Source: Chryseobacterium oncorhynchi | GTDB taxonomy: Bacteria > Bacteroidota > Bacteroidia > Flavobacteriales > Weeksellaceae | DNA: 64,000 nucleotides | Assembly (NCBI RefSeq): GCF_002899895.1 | Contig: NZ_PPEI02000001.1 | Span: 1,207,343 to 1,271,342 of the forward strand | Reading direction: 5' to 3' | Part shown: piece by piece, positions 47,260 to 55,960 of the stretch | How the letters are laid out: the number at the start of each line of letters is the position of its first letter | Position numbering within the stretch: the first letter of the stretch is position 1 | Made by a program: the position numbers and the translations under genes | Notes under the pieces: generated by a model | What the model was told of the DNA's origin: nothing | Database searches by the model: none | The model's input: the letters and a program-made list of their open reading frames with translations, nothing else

Positions 47260-47667
47260 ATGAAAAGAGTCTTTCACATACTGTTTATCCTCCTTTACAT
47301 CGTGGTTTCCTCAGGGTTTACTACCAGCAGACATGTATGCAAAGGAAACTCAAGTGAAATACATCTGGGCCTTAAAAAACTTTCTGATCTGGACTGCCCG
47401 AAATGCAGTGCCAACAAAGAAAAAAATCATGGCAAATGCTGTAAGCTGGAAGTAAAAAAAATCTGTAAAGAAGACAATCTTCCCCATTCTTACAAAAACT
47501 CTCCGGTAAAGTTTTTATCAGCATCCATTCCGTATTACAATCTGGGGACCCTATTTGATCAGGCAATAGCTATTGATCCTGAAGACCACCCTTCCTATTT
47601 TGATCCCTCAAAATATCATCTCAATTACCCCTCCCTTTTCATTCTTCACTGCGTTTATAGAATTTAG
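47260..47667 (+). CDS. Small exported Cys-rich protein of efflux operon
   Basis: The 135-residue protein has a signal peptide (MKRVFHILFILLYIVVSSGF). Cysteines and a histidine are grouped as RHVCKG, DCPKCSANKEKNHGKCCKLE and KICKED, which is consistent with metal binding. The spacing (H-V-C, then CxxC, then CC) resembles the HYC_CC_PP proteins that sit beside heavy-metal efflux genes in Bacteroidetes; I am not sure of the membership. It is the first gene of the run with a TolC-like channel, an RND pump and an adaptor. Confidence 0.7.
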   Translation: MKRVFHILFILLYIVVSSGFTTSRHVCKGNSSEIHLGLKKLSDLDCPKCSANKEKNHGKCCKLEVKKICKEDNLPHSYKNSPVKFLSASIPYYNLGTLFDQAIAIDPEDHPSYFDPSKYHLNYPSLFILHCVYRI

Positions 47668-47736
47668 AATACATTGAATCATACTCTGATCCCGATGGGG
47701 ACAACTATTTTTCAATTTTAATTCTAAAAATATTCT

Positions 47737-49122
47737 ATGAATTTATCATTCAGAGCACTCATCTTATGGCTGGGCTGCCCTGCCCTATCCTTTGCTCAAT
47801 TCACGAGCTTGGAGGATGTACTTCTAAGGGCCGAAAAAAATTACCAGTCCATTCAAAAAAAAGAAATCAACATACAAGCCTCCAATGAAAGGCTTCAACT
47901 TCAAAAAACCTACTATCTTCCGGAAGTTACCCTAATGGCTCAGCAGAGTTTTGGGACAATCAATGCTCAAAACGGTCCCATGTACAATATGGGAGGAACT
48001 GGAATTGCCTCTACTTCCATGCCTTTGGCAGAGCAAAACTGGAATGCAGGATTCGGGAGTCTATATCTTGCCAATATCAATTGGAATGTCTACACTTTTG
48101 GAAAGCTTTCCACAAAAGAAAATGTAGAAATAGCTGATACAGAACTACAAAAAGCGGACTTAAAACAGGAGGTATTTCAACATCAGATAAAGGCCGCAGC
48201 TGCATACTTTAATCTTTTGGTAAGCCAGCGTCTTGAAAATGTACAGCACGAAAATCATAAACGTTCAGAAGTCATTTATTCCATTGCTCAGGTAAGAGCC
48301 AACAGCGGATTGATTCCTGAAGTAGATGCCTCTCTGGCAAAGGCAGAAATGTCGAGCGCTCAAACCGCGATCATCAATGCCAATGATCATGTGCTGGAAT
48401 ACAATAAAAAACTGGCAGACCTGCTGGCAGAAAATTTTAGTGATTATCAATTAGATCATTATTTCAGTAAGAATACGCCTTACTCAATTCAGGAAACCTC
48501 GTCTTTGGATAACCATCCCAGCACTCTTTTTGTTGCTCAAAAAATTAATAAAAGTAAACAACAGGAAGCTTATCTACATACTGCAAGTCTACCGTCTATT
48601 TCTCTTTTTGGTACATTTCAGGGGCGTGGATCCGGTTTTGCATCCAATTATGTTCAGGATAATTCTGCTTACTCATCCTCTTATTTAAAAGGAATTGGAG
48701 TAGACCGAATGAATTATATTGTGGGGTTCAATCTTAGTTGGAACCTTACTGACTTTTACAGAAACAATTCCAGGGTAAATGAGCAGAAACTGCTGACAAA
48801 AGCATTGGATTTTGACTATCAGCAGTTACAGCAGGAACTTCATAATCAACAGAATCTTTCTGAATTGAAATACAAAAATGCAGTAACAAAGGTCGCTGAA
48901 TCCAAAATACAACTTCAGGCTGCTACCGATGCCTTTCATCAACAAAAAGCCCTGTACGAAAACGGATTAACTACGATTGTAGACTTTACGCAGGCTTTGT
49001 ATCTTCTGAACCGTGCTGAGATTAATTATGAAATTGCTCAAAATAATTCTTGGCAGGCCGTTGTGCTCATTGCAGCATCCAAAGGAGATATCTCCGTGAT
49101 TACAAAAGCAATTACCCACTAA
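47737..49122 (+). CDS. TolC-family outer-membrane efflux channel
   Basis: The 461-residue outer-membrane factor has a signal peptide (ends LSFAQ) and two internally repeated coiled-coil domains (residues about 20-230 and 250-455) with helix-heavy text such as LRAEKNYQSIQKKEINIQA and HNQQNLSELKYKNAVTKVAES. TolC-type text includes ETSSLDNHPSTLFVAQ and AALYENGLTTIVDFTQALY-like segments (QKALYENGLTTIVDFTQAL). It should form the exit duct for the RND pump encoded 14 bp downstream. Confidence 0.9.
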   Translation: MNLSFRALILWLGCPALSFAQFTSLEDVLLRAEKNYQSIQKKEINIQASNERLQLQKTYYLPEVTLMAQQSFGTINAQNGPMYNMGGTGIASTSMPLAEQNWNAGFGSLYLANINWNVYTFGKLSTKENVEIADTELQKADLKQEVFQHQIKAAAAYFNLLVSQRLENVQHENHKRSEVIYSIAQVRANSGLIPEVDASLAKAEMSSAQTAIINANDHVLEYNKKLADLLAENFSDYQLDHYFSKNTPYSIQETSSLDNHPSTLFVAQKINKSKQQEAYLHTASLPSISLFGTFQGRGSGFASNYVQDNSAYSSSYLKGIGVDRMNYIVGFNLSWNLTDFYRNNSRVNEQKLLTKALDFDYQQLQQELHNQQNLSELKYKNAVTKVAESKIQLQAATDAFHQQKALYENGLTTIVDFTQALYLLNRAEINYEIAQNNSWQAVVLIAASKGDISVITKAITH

Positions 49123-49136
49123 CCAAAAATTTACAT

Positions 49137-52100
49137 ATGAATCTTATAAAGTTTGCATTACGCAGACCAATATCTGTAATGGTATTGGTATTGGGGCTAT
49201 TGTTTTTCGGAATCAAGGCAGCCAAAGAAGTCAAGGTAGATATTCTCCCTGAGATGGATCTTCCTGTAGTGTATGTTGCCCATTCCTTTAATGGATATAC
49301 TCCTCAGCAGATGGAAGGATATTTCACCAAAATGTATGTGAATATGCTTTTGTTTACCAACGGAATAAAAAGTATTGAATCTAAAAATACCCAGGGACTT
49401 ACCCTGATGAAAGTCAATTTTTATGAGGGAACTAATATGGGAGAAGCCATTGCACAAATCAATGCACTTTCTACCCGTTCGCAGGTATTTTTACCTCCTG
49501 GGGCACCACCTCCGTTTATTATTCGTTTTGACTCCTCTTCACAACCGGTAGGACAACTTGTTTTCCGAAGCAATACAAAAACAAATAATGAGCTGCAGGA
49601 TATCGCCAATTTCAATGCACGTCCTTTCCTGATTGCCATTCCTGGATTAACTACTGCTCCGCCGTTTGGGGGAAGCCCGCGTACCATAGAAGTCAACGTG
49701 AATCCAATTAAACTGCGCGCACATAATCTATCTCCTGAGCAGGTGGTAGAAGCTATAAGCAGGAATAACATCACTTCCCCATCAGGAAATGTGTATATAG
49801 GAGAAACCAATTATCTTACTCCTACAAACAATACGGTAAAAAAAGTTGAAGAACTTGGAGACATTCCTCTTTTCAAAGGAACAGCAGATAATGTTTATGT
49901 TCGGGATGTAGCCACCGTAAAAGATGGAGCAGATGTAGCCACCGGCTATGCATTGATTGATGGAAAACGTTCTGTGTACATCAATATTGCCAAAGCCAGC
50001 AACGCTTCTACTCTTGAAGTCGTTAATAAGCTGAAAGAATCATTGCCGAAGATTCAGAGAAATATGCCTGATGATGTACAGATTTCCTATGAATTTGATC
50101 AATCGGTTTATATTTCAAGTGCCCTGAAAAGCTTAGCTGTTGAAGGAATTCTGGGTGCTTTACTGACAGGACTTATGGTGATGCTTTTTCTTAATGACCG
50201 CAGAGCTGCATTAATTGTTATTATGACAATTCCTATCTCCATTATTTCGGGGGTATTATTTCTGAAATTATTCGGACAATCGATTAACATTATGTCTTTA
50301 TCCGGACTTGCTCTTGCCATAGGAATTCTGGTAGATGAAAGTACCGTTACCATTGAAAATATTCACCAGCATTTTGCAATGGGGAAAACCCGAGCACAGG
50401 CTATTTGGGATGCCTGTAAGGAAATTGCCTTTCCGAAGTTATTAATCATGCTTTGTATCCTCGCTGTATTTGCTCCGGCATTTATGATGAGTGGTATTCC
50501 GGGATCGTTATTTATGCCTTTGGCAATGGCGATAGGCTTTTCAATGATTGTATCCTTTATTTTATCACAAACCTTTGTACCGGTAATGGCGAACTGGATG
50601 ATGAAACATGATCCTAAAACCTGTGAAAATCACAAACCAAATTGGTTTACCCGTTTCCGTGACCGCTTCACTGAATTTCTATCTTCTCTGATGAAACGCA
50701 GAAAGCTTATTGTAAGCCTTAGCCTCGTCATTGTTTTGGGCATTGGATTTGGGCTGTATCAAGTGACCGGAAAAGATGTATTACCTACCGTAAACTCACG
50801 TCAGTTTCAAGTTCGTATAAAAGCTGCTGAAGGAACCCGTATTGAAGTCACAGAAATAAAGGTTAAAAAATTTCTTGAACATCTTAAAAATAAGGTTGGA
50901 AAAGACAATATTGCCATTTCTTCTGTATTTATCGGGCAACATCCATCTACGTTTGCTGTAAGCCCAATCTACCTTTATAATGCAGGTCCTCATGAAGCTT
51001 TAATGCAGGTTGCCCTTAAAGAATTTAATGGTAATTCCGATGAATTAAAGGATGAACTACGAACGTATTACAAGGAAAAAATGCCTGATCTTCAGATTTC
51101 TTTTGAACCTATTGAATTAACTGAAAAAATTCTTAGCCAAGGGACGAATAATCCTGTCGAAATAAGAATTTCAGGGATGATGAAAAAGATGAACCGTATG
51201 TATGCAGAAAAGCTTTTAGCCAAGATCAAAGAAATTGAATACATGCGAGATCAGCAAATCCCACAATCGATGAACTATCCTGGTTTACAGATTAATATTG
51301 ACAGGGTAAAGGCGGCCCAATTGGGACTGGACGCTCAGGATATTGCTAAATCTTTAGTGACAGCCACTGCTTCTACCCGCTATACCAATAAAAACTTCTG
51401 GGTAGGAGGAATGATGGGGATTGCCTATGATGTACAGGTACAAACCCCACAAAATATTCTGAACAGTAAAGAAGAATTGGCCAATATTCCGTTATCTAAA
51501 AATTCTGACAGGCCTGTTTTGGGAGATGTTGCCACCATCACTTCATCAAAGGAATTGGGAGAAAGTTATAATCTGGGGACAATGGGTTACACCACGGTTA
51601 CAGCCAATCTCCATAAGACGGATCTGGAACAGGCTTCCAAGGATGTAAAGAAAGCCATTGAATCTCTTGGTGAACTTCCGAAAGGAATAAATATTGAAGT
51701 TTCCGGAATGGCTCCTGTATTGGATGAAACCATGAGCAGTCTTTCTTCCGGACTTCTCATTGCAGCAGCGGTAATTTTTCTGATGCTGGCAGCTACTTTT
51801 CAGTCTTTCCGTGTTTCATTGGTTATTTTAACAACGGTACCGTTTGTTATTGTAGGATCACTGACATTATTAAAGCTTACAGGTTCTACCTTGAATCTTC
51901 AGTCGTATATGGGATTAATCATGTCCGTTGGAGTTTCCATTGCCAATGCTGTTCTGTTAATCAGTAATGCAGAAACCATCCGAAAATCAACAGGAAATGC
52001 ATTAGAGTCTGCTATTGAAGCAGCAAAACTCCGTATCCGACCAATCATTATGACCACATTGGCTATGGCTGCCGGGATGCTTCCCATGGCTATAGGCTTT

Positions 52101-52289
52101 GGGGAAGGTGGAGATCAGGTTTCACCGCTGGGCCGTGCCGTAATCGGAGGGCTTATTTTCTCAACGTTCTCTGTTCTGGTTATTCTCCCGCTTGTTTTCG
52201 GATGGATACAAAACAACGCTAGCATCATTTCTCCGTCTTTAGATCCTGAAGATGAAGAAAGCATCCATTATTCTAATTCCAACTTATAA
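49137..52289 (+). CDS. RND efflux pump permease (HAE-like)
   Basis: I chose the ATG at 49137, giving 1050 residues beginning MNLIKFALRRPISVMVLVLG; an earlier in-frame start at 49050 lies inside the tolC gene. The protein has 12 membrane helices in two halves with two large periplasmic domains. TM4 contains GILVDESTVTIENIHQHF with D400-E401, the HAE-type D-[DE] proton-relay pair rather than the D-x5-D-x6-E of heavy-metal CzcA pumps. The neighbours, however, are cysteine-rich and methionine-rich, which suggests metal export. Substrate is unresolved. Confidence 0.92.
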   Translation: MNLIKFALRRPISVMVLVLGLLFFGIKAAKEVKVDILPEMDLPVVYVAHSFNGYTPQQMEGYFTKMYVNMLLFTNGIKSIESKNTQGLTLMKVNFYEGTNMGEAIAQINALSTRSQVFLPPGAPPPFIIRFDSSSQPVGQLVFRSNTKTNNELQDIANFNARPFLIAIPGLTTAPPFGGSPRTIEVNVNPIKLRAHNLSPEQVVEAISRNNITSPSGNVYIGETNYLTPTNNTVKKVEELGDIPLFKGTADNVYVRDVATVKDGADVATGYALIDGKRSVYINIAKASNASTLEVVNKLKESLPKIQRNMPDDVQISYEFDQSVYISSALKSLAVEGILGALLTGLMVMLFLNDRRAALIVIMTIPISIISGVLFLKLFGQSINIMSLSGLALAIGILVDESTVTIENIHQHFAMGKTRAQAIWDACKEIAFPKLLIMLCILAVFAPAFMMSGIPGSLFMPLAMAIGFSMIVSFILSQTFVPVMANWMMKHDPKTCENHKPNWFTRFRDRFTEFLSSLMKRRKLIVSLSLVIVLGIGFGLYQVTGKDVLPTVNSRQFQVRIKAAEGTRIEVTEIKVKKFLEHLKNKVGKDNIAISSVFIGQHPSTFAVSPIYLYNAGPHEALMQVALKEFNGNSDELKDELRTYYKEKMPDLQISFEPIELTEKILSQGTNNPVEIRISGMMKKMNRMYAEKLLAKIKEIEYMRDQQIPQSMNYPGLQINIDRVKAAQLGLDAQDIAKSLVTATASTRYTNKNFWVGGMMGIAYDVQVQTPQNILNSKEELANIPLSKNSDRPVLGDVATITSSKELGESYNLGTMGYTTVTANLHKTDLEQASKDVKKAIESLGELPKGINIEVSGMAPVLDETMSSLSSGLLIAAAVIFLMLAATFQSFRVSLVILTTVPFVIVGSLTLLKLTGSTLNLQSYMGLIMSVGVSIANAVLLISNAETIRKSTGNALESAIEAAKLRIRPIIMTTLAMAAGMLPMAIGFGEGGDQVSPLGRAVIGGLIFSTFSVLVILPLVFGWIQNNASIISPSLDPEDEESIHYSNSNL

Positions 52290-52301
52290 TTTTTACATTC
52301 A

Positions 52302-53384
52302 ATGAAAAATATATTATATACAGCCGCTATCCTGATTCTTATGGTAATTCCAGCATCCTGCAGTAAAGAAAAAGCAGCTCCCAAACAAGAAATGAAGCCC
52401 ATGATGATGAACAACATGGAAACGGTAAGCATAAAAAAAAGTAATCCAAAAGTTGAGCTTAAACTTCCCGGAGAACTGGTTCCAGATCAAGAAACAGCAT
52501 TATTTGCTAAAGTGCAGAGTTATGTAAAGAAGATTAATGTAGATATTGGAACCTACGTAAGTGCGGGACAGATTCTGATGGTTTTAGAAGCTCCGGAAAT
52601 ACAATCTCAGGCAGCCAATGCTAAAGCCAAATGGCAGGCACAGGAAGCAATATACACCTCAACAAAGGCAAGCTATGAAAGAATGTATAGGGCCAACGAG
52701 ACCAAGGGTGCCATTGCAAAAGATGCGCTGGACCAGATTACAGCCCGAAAGCTTTCTGATGCGGCACAGGTTAACGCAGCAAAATCAGCGTATCACGAAC
52801 TTCAGGATATCAACCGTTATCTGGTGATCCGCGCTCCTTTTAGTGGAGTCATTACGGAACGAAATGTAGATCTGGGAGCCTATGTGGGGCCTATGAGCGG
52901 AACTCCACTCATGGTTATTCAGAATACATCAAAATTGCGACTGAGTTTATCTGTTTCTGAGGCCAGTGTTCCTTACCTCAATGTGGGGGATACCATTTCA
53001 TTCAGAGTAAATGCTATTCCTGAAAAAAGCTTTAAAGCCAGAATTTCCAGAAAATCGGGTTCATTGGATCTTAAACTGCGTTCAGAGAAGATAGAGGCCG
53101 ATTTCGCAAATCATTCTAAGGAATTAAAACCATTTATGATTGCAGAATCTATGATTCCTTTACAAAATACCGAAGCAACATTTTTCATTCCAAGATCTGC
53201 CGTGGTAGAAAGCAATATGGGAATTTATATCATCAAGAAAGAAAATGGAAAAGCAAAATTCATCCCTGTCAAAAAGGGAAGAATCATGAATGATACCATC
53301 GAGGTGTTCGGAGAATTGTCAGAAGGAGACCAGATCATTAAAAAAGGAAATGAAGAAATTTTAGAGGGAAGTTTAATTAAATAA
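52302..53384 (+). CDS. RND periplasmic adaptor subunit (lipoprotein)
   Basis: The 360-residue membrane-fusion protein has a signal ending PASC (C20), so it is a lipoprotein. The N-terminal mature region has a methionine cluster (MKPMMMNNME), a feature known from CusB-type copper/silver adaptors. A biotinyl-lipoyl-like half (AKVQSYVKKINVDIGTYVSAG) surrounds a coiled hairpin at about residues 95-165, followed by the second lipoyl half (RAPFSGVITERNVDLGAYV) and a beta-barrel. It follows the RND gene by 12 bp. The order channel-pump-adaptor is less usual than adaptor-first. Confidence 0.9.
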   Translation: MKNILYTAAILILMVIPASCSKEKAAPKQEMKPMMMNNMETVSIKKSNPKVELKLPGELVPDQETALFAKVQSYVKKINVDIGTYVSAGQILMVLEAPEIQSQAANAKAKWQAQEAIYTSTKASYERMYRANETKGAIAKDALDQITARKLSDAAQVNAAKSAYHELQDINRYLVIRAPFSGVITERNVDLGAYVGPMSGTPLMVIQNTSKLRLSLSVSEASVPYLNVGDTISFRVNAIPEKSFKARISRKSGSLDLKLRSEKIEADFANHSKELKPFMIAESMIPLQNTEATFFIPRSAVVESNMGIYIIKKENGKAKFIPVKKGRIMNDTIEVFGELSEGDQIIKKGNEEILEGSLIK

Positions 53385-53392
53385 TATCAATA

Positions 53393-53821
53393 ATGAAAGC
53401 AGTATTTAGAAACACATGGATCATTCTTTTCAGTGCAACCGTTTTGTTTGCTTGTAATAAAGAAAAGGAGACAATAAAAAATGTGGAACCTATGACCACA
53501 CAGAAACCTCAACCTACAGCTTCCGGACAGTATGCAAAAGGCAGCCATGTTCCGAATGAAACAGTCTGCATGGTTAATAATGCTTATATGGGTAAAAAAC
53601 AAATGGAAGTTCCTCACAACGGCAAAATGTACTATGGTTGCTGTGAGATGTGTGTAAAAAAGATTCCAACGGATAAAACTGCCCGAGAAGCTATTGATCC
53701 ATACAGTGGAAAAACAGTGGATAAGGCGGATGCCTATATTGTAATGATCAGTGATGAGGGCGAAGTGGCCTATTTTGAAAATGAAGAGAGCTACAATAAA
53801 TTCCGAGCTCAAAATTCATAG
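53393..53821 (+). CDS. Metal-binding (TRASH/YHS-like) lipoprotein
   Basis: The 142-residue lipoprotein has a signal ending LFAC (C21). A cysteine pattern C59-x23-C83-x3-C87, with an extra C84 (VPNETVCMVNNAYMG; YYGCCEMCVKKI), closely resembles the TRASH/YHS metal-binding fold that senses or scavenges copper and other soft metals. It is the last gene of the efflux operon (8 bp after the adaptor) and may deliver periplasmic metal to the pump. The metal identity is inferred. Confidence 0.8.
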   Translation: MKAVFRNTWIILFSATVLFACNKEKETIKNVEPMTTQKPQPTASGQYAKGSHVPNETVCMVNNAYMGKKQMEVPHNGKMYYGCCEMCVKKIPTDKTAREAIDPYSGKTVDKADAYIVMISDEGEVAYFENEESYNKFRAQNS

Positions 53822-53892
53822 TTATATTTTTCAGATTAATTGTTTTAGGGCTTGGTAACTTTGGTTATCAGGCTCTTTTTATAGAAAACAAA

Positions 53893-53923
53893 AAAGACAG
53901 GCCTTGTATAAAAGCCTGTCTTT
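53893..53923. terminator. Bidirectional terminator between efflux and NifU/Mrp operons
   Basis: AAAGACAGGC (53893-53902) pairs with GCCTGTCTTT (53914-53923), with A-rich left and T-rich right flanks on the plus strand, and the reverse on the minus strand. Confidence 0.85.
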
Positions 53924-53942
53924 AAAAATATCTCAGATATAA

Positions 53943-54191
53943 TTATTCTACGTTTACTACCTTTTCAATTTCCGGTGCATGTTGTTTAATTGTATTTTCC
54001 ACACCTAGCTTTAGGGTTGAAAAATTTAACGAGCATCCGGAACAGTTACCCAGAAGTTTTACAAAAACCTGATTATCTTTCACGTCAATAAGCTCTATAT
54101 CACCTCCGTCTTTATTCAAAAACGGTCTGATGCTTTCTAAAGCCTCCATTACTCTTGTTACTGTATCTTCGTGCGTTATGTTTGTTTCCAT
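53943..54191 (-). CDS. NifU C-terminal domain protein (Fe-S scaffold/carrier)
   Basis: The 82-residue cytoplasmic Fe-S carrier consists of the single NifU C-terminal (Nfu) domain. It has the motif IRPFLNKDGGDIELI and the cluster-binding pair C50-S-G-C53 in LLGNCSGCSLN. It lies 48 bp downstream of the Mrp gene on the same strand, so the two are probably co-transcribed for Fe-S assembly or transfer. Confidence 0.92.
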   Translation of the reverse strand: METNITHEDTVTRVMEALESIRPFLNKDGGDIELIDVKDNQVFVKLLGNCSGCSLNFSTLKLGVENTIKQHAPEIEKVVNVE

Positions 54192-54239
54192 ATTTTTTCA
54201 GTTCAATTCGGTTTTTTCAAATTTGATTGAAAGTTATTA

Positions 54240-55346
54240 TTATTTTGCCTTTGGTGAGCATCCTGCCATGGTAGAGATCTTCACTGCTTCAGTTGGTGGA
54301 AGACTTTTATTTCTTTCTACCAGACTTTCTACCATCTTTCTTGCAGTTTCAGTGTAGATTTCTGAAATTTTAGAATCTTCCTGAAGTGCAGCCGGTCTTC
54401 CAACATCTCCTGCTTCTCTGATACTTTGGATCAACGGAATTTCTCCTAATACCGGAATTCCAAGATCTTCTGCAAGATATTGTGCTCCCTGGTTTCCAAA
54501 GATATAATATTTATTCTCAGGAAGTTCTTCCGGTGTAAAATACGCCATATTTTCGATTAAACCAAGAACCGGAATATTGATACTTTCCATTTGGAACATT
54601 GCAATCCCTTTTCTTACGTCTGCCAAAGCAACATGCTGAGGCGTACTTACGATCACCGCACCTGTTACAGGTACCTCCTGAATGATTGACAAGTGAATAT
54701 CACCTGTACCCGGAGGAAGATCTATTAATAGGAAATCCAATTCACCCCATGCAGCATCTCTGATCATTTGATTCAGTGCTTTTGAAGCCATTGGACCTCT
54801 CCAAACTACTGCCTGGTTTGCTCCCGAAAAATATCCTATTGAAAGCATTTTCACACCATAATTCTCAATAGGCTTCATCAGGCTCTTTCCGTTTACTTCT
54901 ACAGAAACCGGTTTTTCGCCTTCTGTATCAAACATGGTAGGAACTGAAGGACCATAGATATCGGCATCCAATAATCCTACTTTAAAGCCCATTTTAGCCA
55001 ATGTTACTGCCATATTTGCAGAAACGGTAGACTTCCCTACTCCTCCTTTACCGGAAGCAATAGCGATAATATTTTGAATTCCGGGAATTTGTTTTCCCTT
55101 GATCTGACTTTGCTGAATTTCACTAGGTTCCGGAGAAGAAATTTTAAGTTTTAAATGAATGTCTTCTCCAAACTCACTGGCAAAAGCCTGTTTCATTGCA
55201 GCTTCCAGTTTTTTCTTTTCGTGCATTGCTGGCGAATGAGCAGTCATGTCAATATAAACATCATTACCCATTATCTGAAGATTATTCACCAAATCGTCTA
55301 CTTCTATTTCTTTAAGGAAATCTTGAACCTTTTCTTTCGTCAACAT
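54240..55346 (-). CDS. Mrp/NBP35-family P-loop ATPase (ApbC-like)
   Basis: The 368-residue cytoplasmic protein has an N-terminal MIP18/DUF59-like domain (residues about 1-85, VYIDMTAHSPAMHEKKKLEAA) followed by the Mrp ATPase domain. The deviant Walker A is S98-GKGGVGKST (to T107). Switch regions DADIYGPSVPTM and LLIDLPPGTGDIH are also present. The family transfers Fe-S clusters to target proteins. The CxxC usually found in the ENMxxFxCPxC segment is replaced (ENMAYFTPEELPEN), so it may handle clusters differently; a single Cys remains near the C-terminus (MAGCSPKAK). Confidence 0.92.
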   Translation of the reverse strand: MLTKEKVQDFLKEIEVDDLVNNLQIMGNDVYIDMTAHSPAMHEKKKLEAAMKQAFASEFGEDIHLKLKISSPEPSEIQQSQIKGKQIPGIQNIIAIASGKGGVGKSTVSANMAVTLAKMGFKVGLLDADIYGPSVPTMFDTEGEKPVSVEVNGKSLMKPIENYGVKMLSIGYFSGANQAVVWRGPMASKALNQMIRDAAWGELDFLLIDLPPGTGDIHLSIIQEVPVTGAVIVSTPQHVALADVRKGIAMFQMESINIPVLGLIENMAYFTPEELPENKYYIFGNQGAQYLAEDLGIPVLGEIPLIQSIREAGDVGRPAALQEDSKISEIYTETARKMVESLVERNKSLPPTEAVKISTMAGCSPKAK

Positions 55347-55495
55347 ATAAATATAAATTGTTTACAAATTTACGGATTTTTTCGATAATTTAGAATCAAT
55401 AAAATCTATAATATCAGGTGATAAATCAGATCGTTAAAAATTTTGTTTATTCTATTTTTTATCCTGACTTATGATCAACCTCCAAAACAAAATCT

Positions 55496-55951
55496 ATGGA
55501 AACCACTGCTTATCCATCCAAATACGCCTCTCCCAAAGGAATCTTCACTGTTGGAAAAACAAGATTTAAATGGTATGATCTGGCAAAAGATCCTGCTGAG
55601 GTTTCTTCACAGGACATTCATCATGCTAAAATATGTATTGAAAATGCACAGGAAAACTTCCAAAACATTGATGATCTAGGATTTGTCATCATGCATCGAT
55701 GTGGTGAAAACTATCTTCTTTTGGTCTGCACATGGCGCAGTGACAATGAATTATGGGAAAGTGTTTACTATGACGGTACAGGTAAGTTTGAGGTATGGGA
55801 TAGAAATAAAACCCACCTCCCAACGTATTGTGTATGGGAAATGGGAATTGTTTACCATGAGTCCCAGGCATGGAAAAAGCACCTGGGAACTGCAAGGCAT
55901 GAAAGTCATAAGGTGGAATATCTTAATAACTTTTTTGAAGGCGAGGTCTGA
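55496..55951 (+). CDS. Conserved hypothetical protein
   Basis: The 151-residue cytoplasmic protein has strands and helices in an alpha/beta pattern, with several cysteines and tryptophans (VIMHRCGENYLLLVCTWRSDNELWESVYYD; CVWEMGIVYHESQAWKKHL). It has no signal peptide. Similar proteins seem common in bacteria, but I cannot name a family. It is convergent with the following TonB-type receptor gene and its promoter region is AT-rich. Confidence 0.68.
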   Translation: METTAYPSKYASPKGIFTVGKTRFKWYDLAKDPAEVSSQDIHHAKICIENAQENFQNIDDLGFVIMHRCGENYLLLVCTWRSDNELWESVYYDGTGKFEVWDRNKTHLPTYCVWEMGIVYHESQAWKKHLGTARHESHKVEYLNNFFEGEV

Positions 55952-55960
55952 TTTCACGAA

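Noticed and set aside
49050-49136. Earlier start for the RND pump within the tolC gene
   Set aside because: The added 29 residues are Cys/His/Arg-rich and unlike an RND N-terminus; MNLIKFALRRP at 49137 is the typical start.
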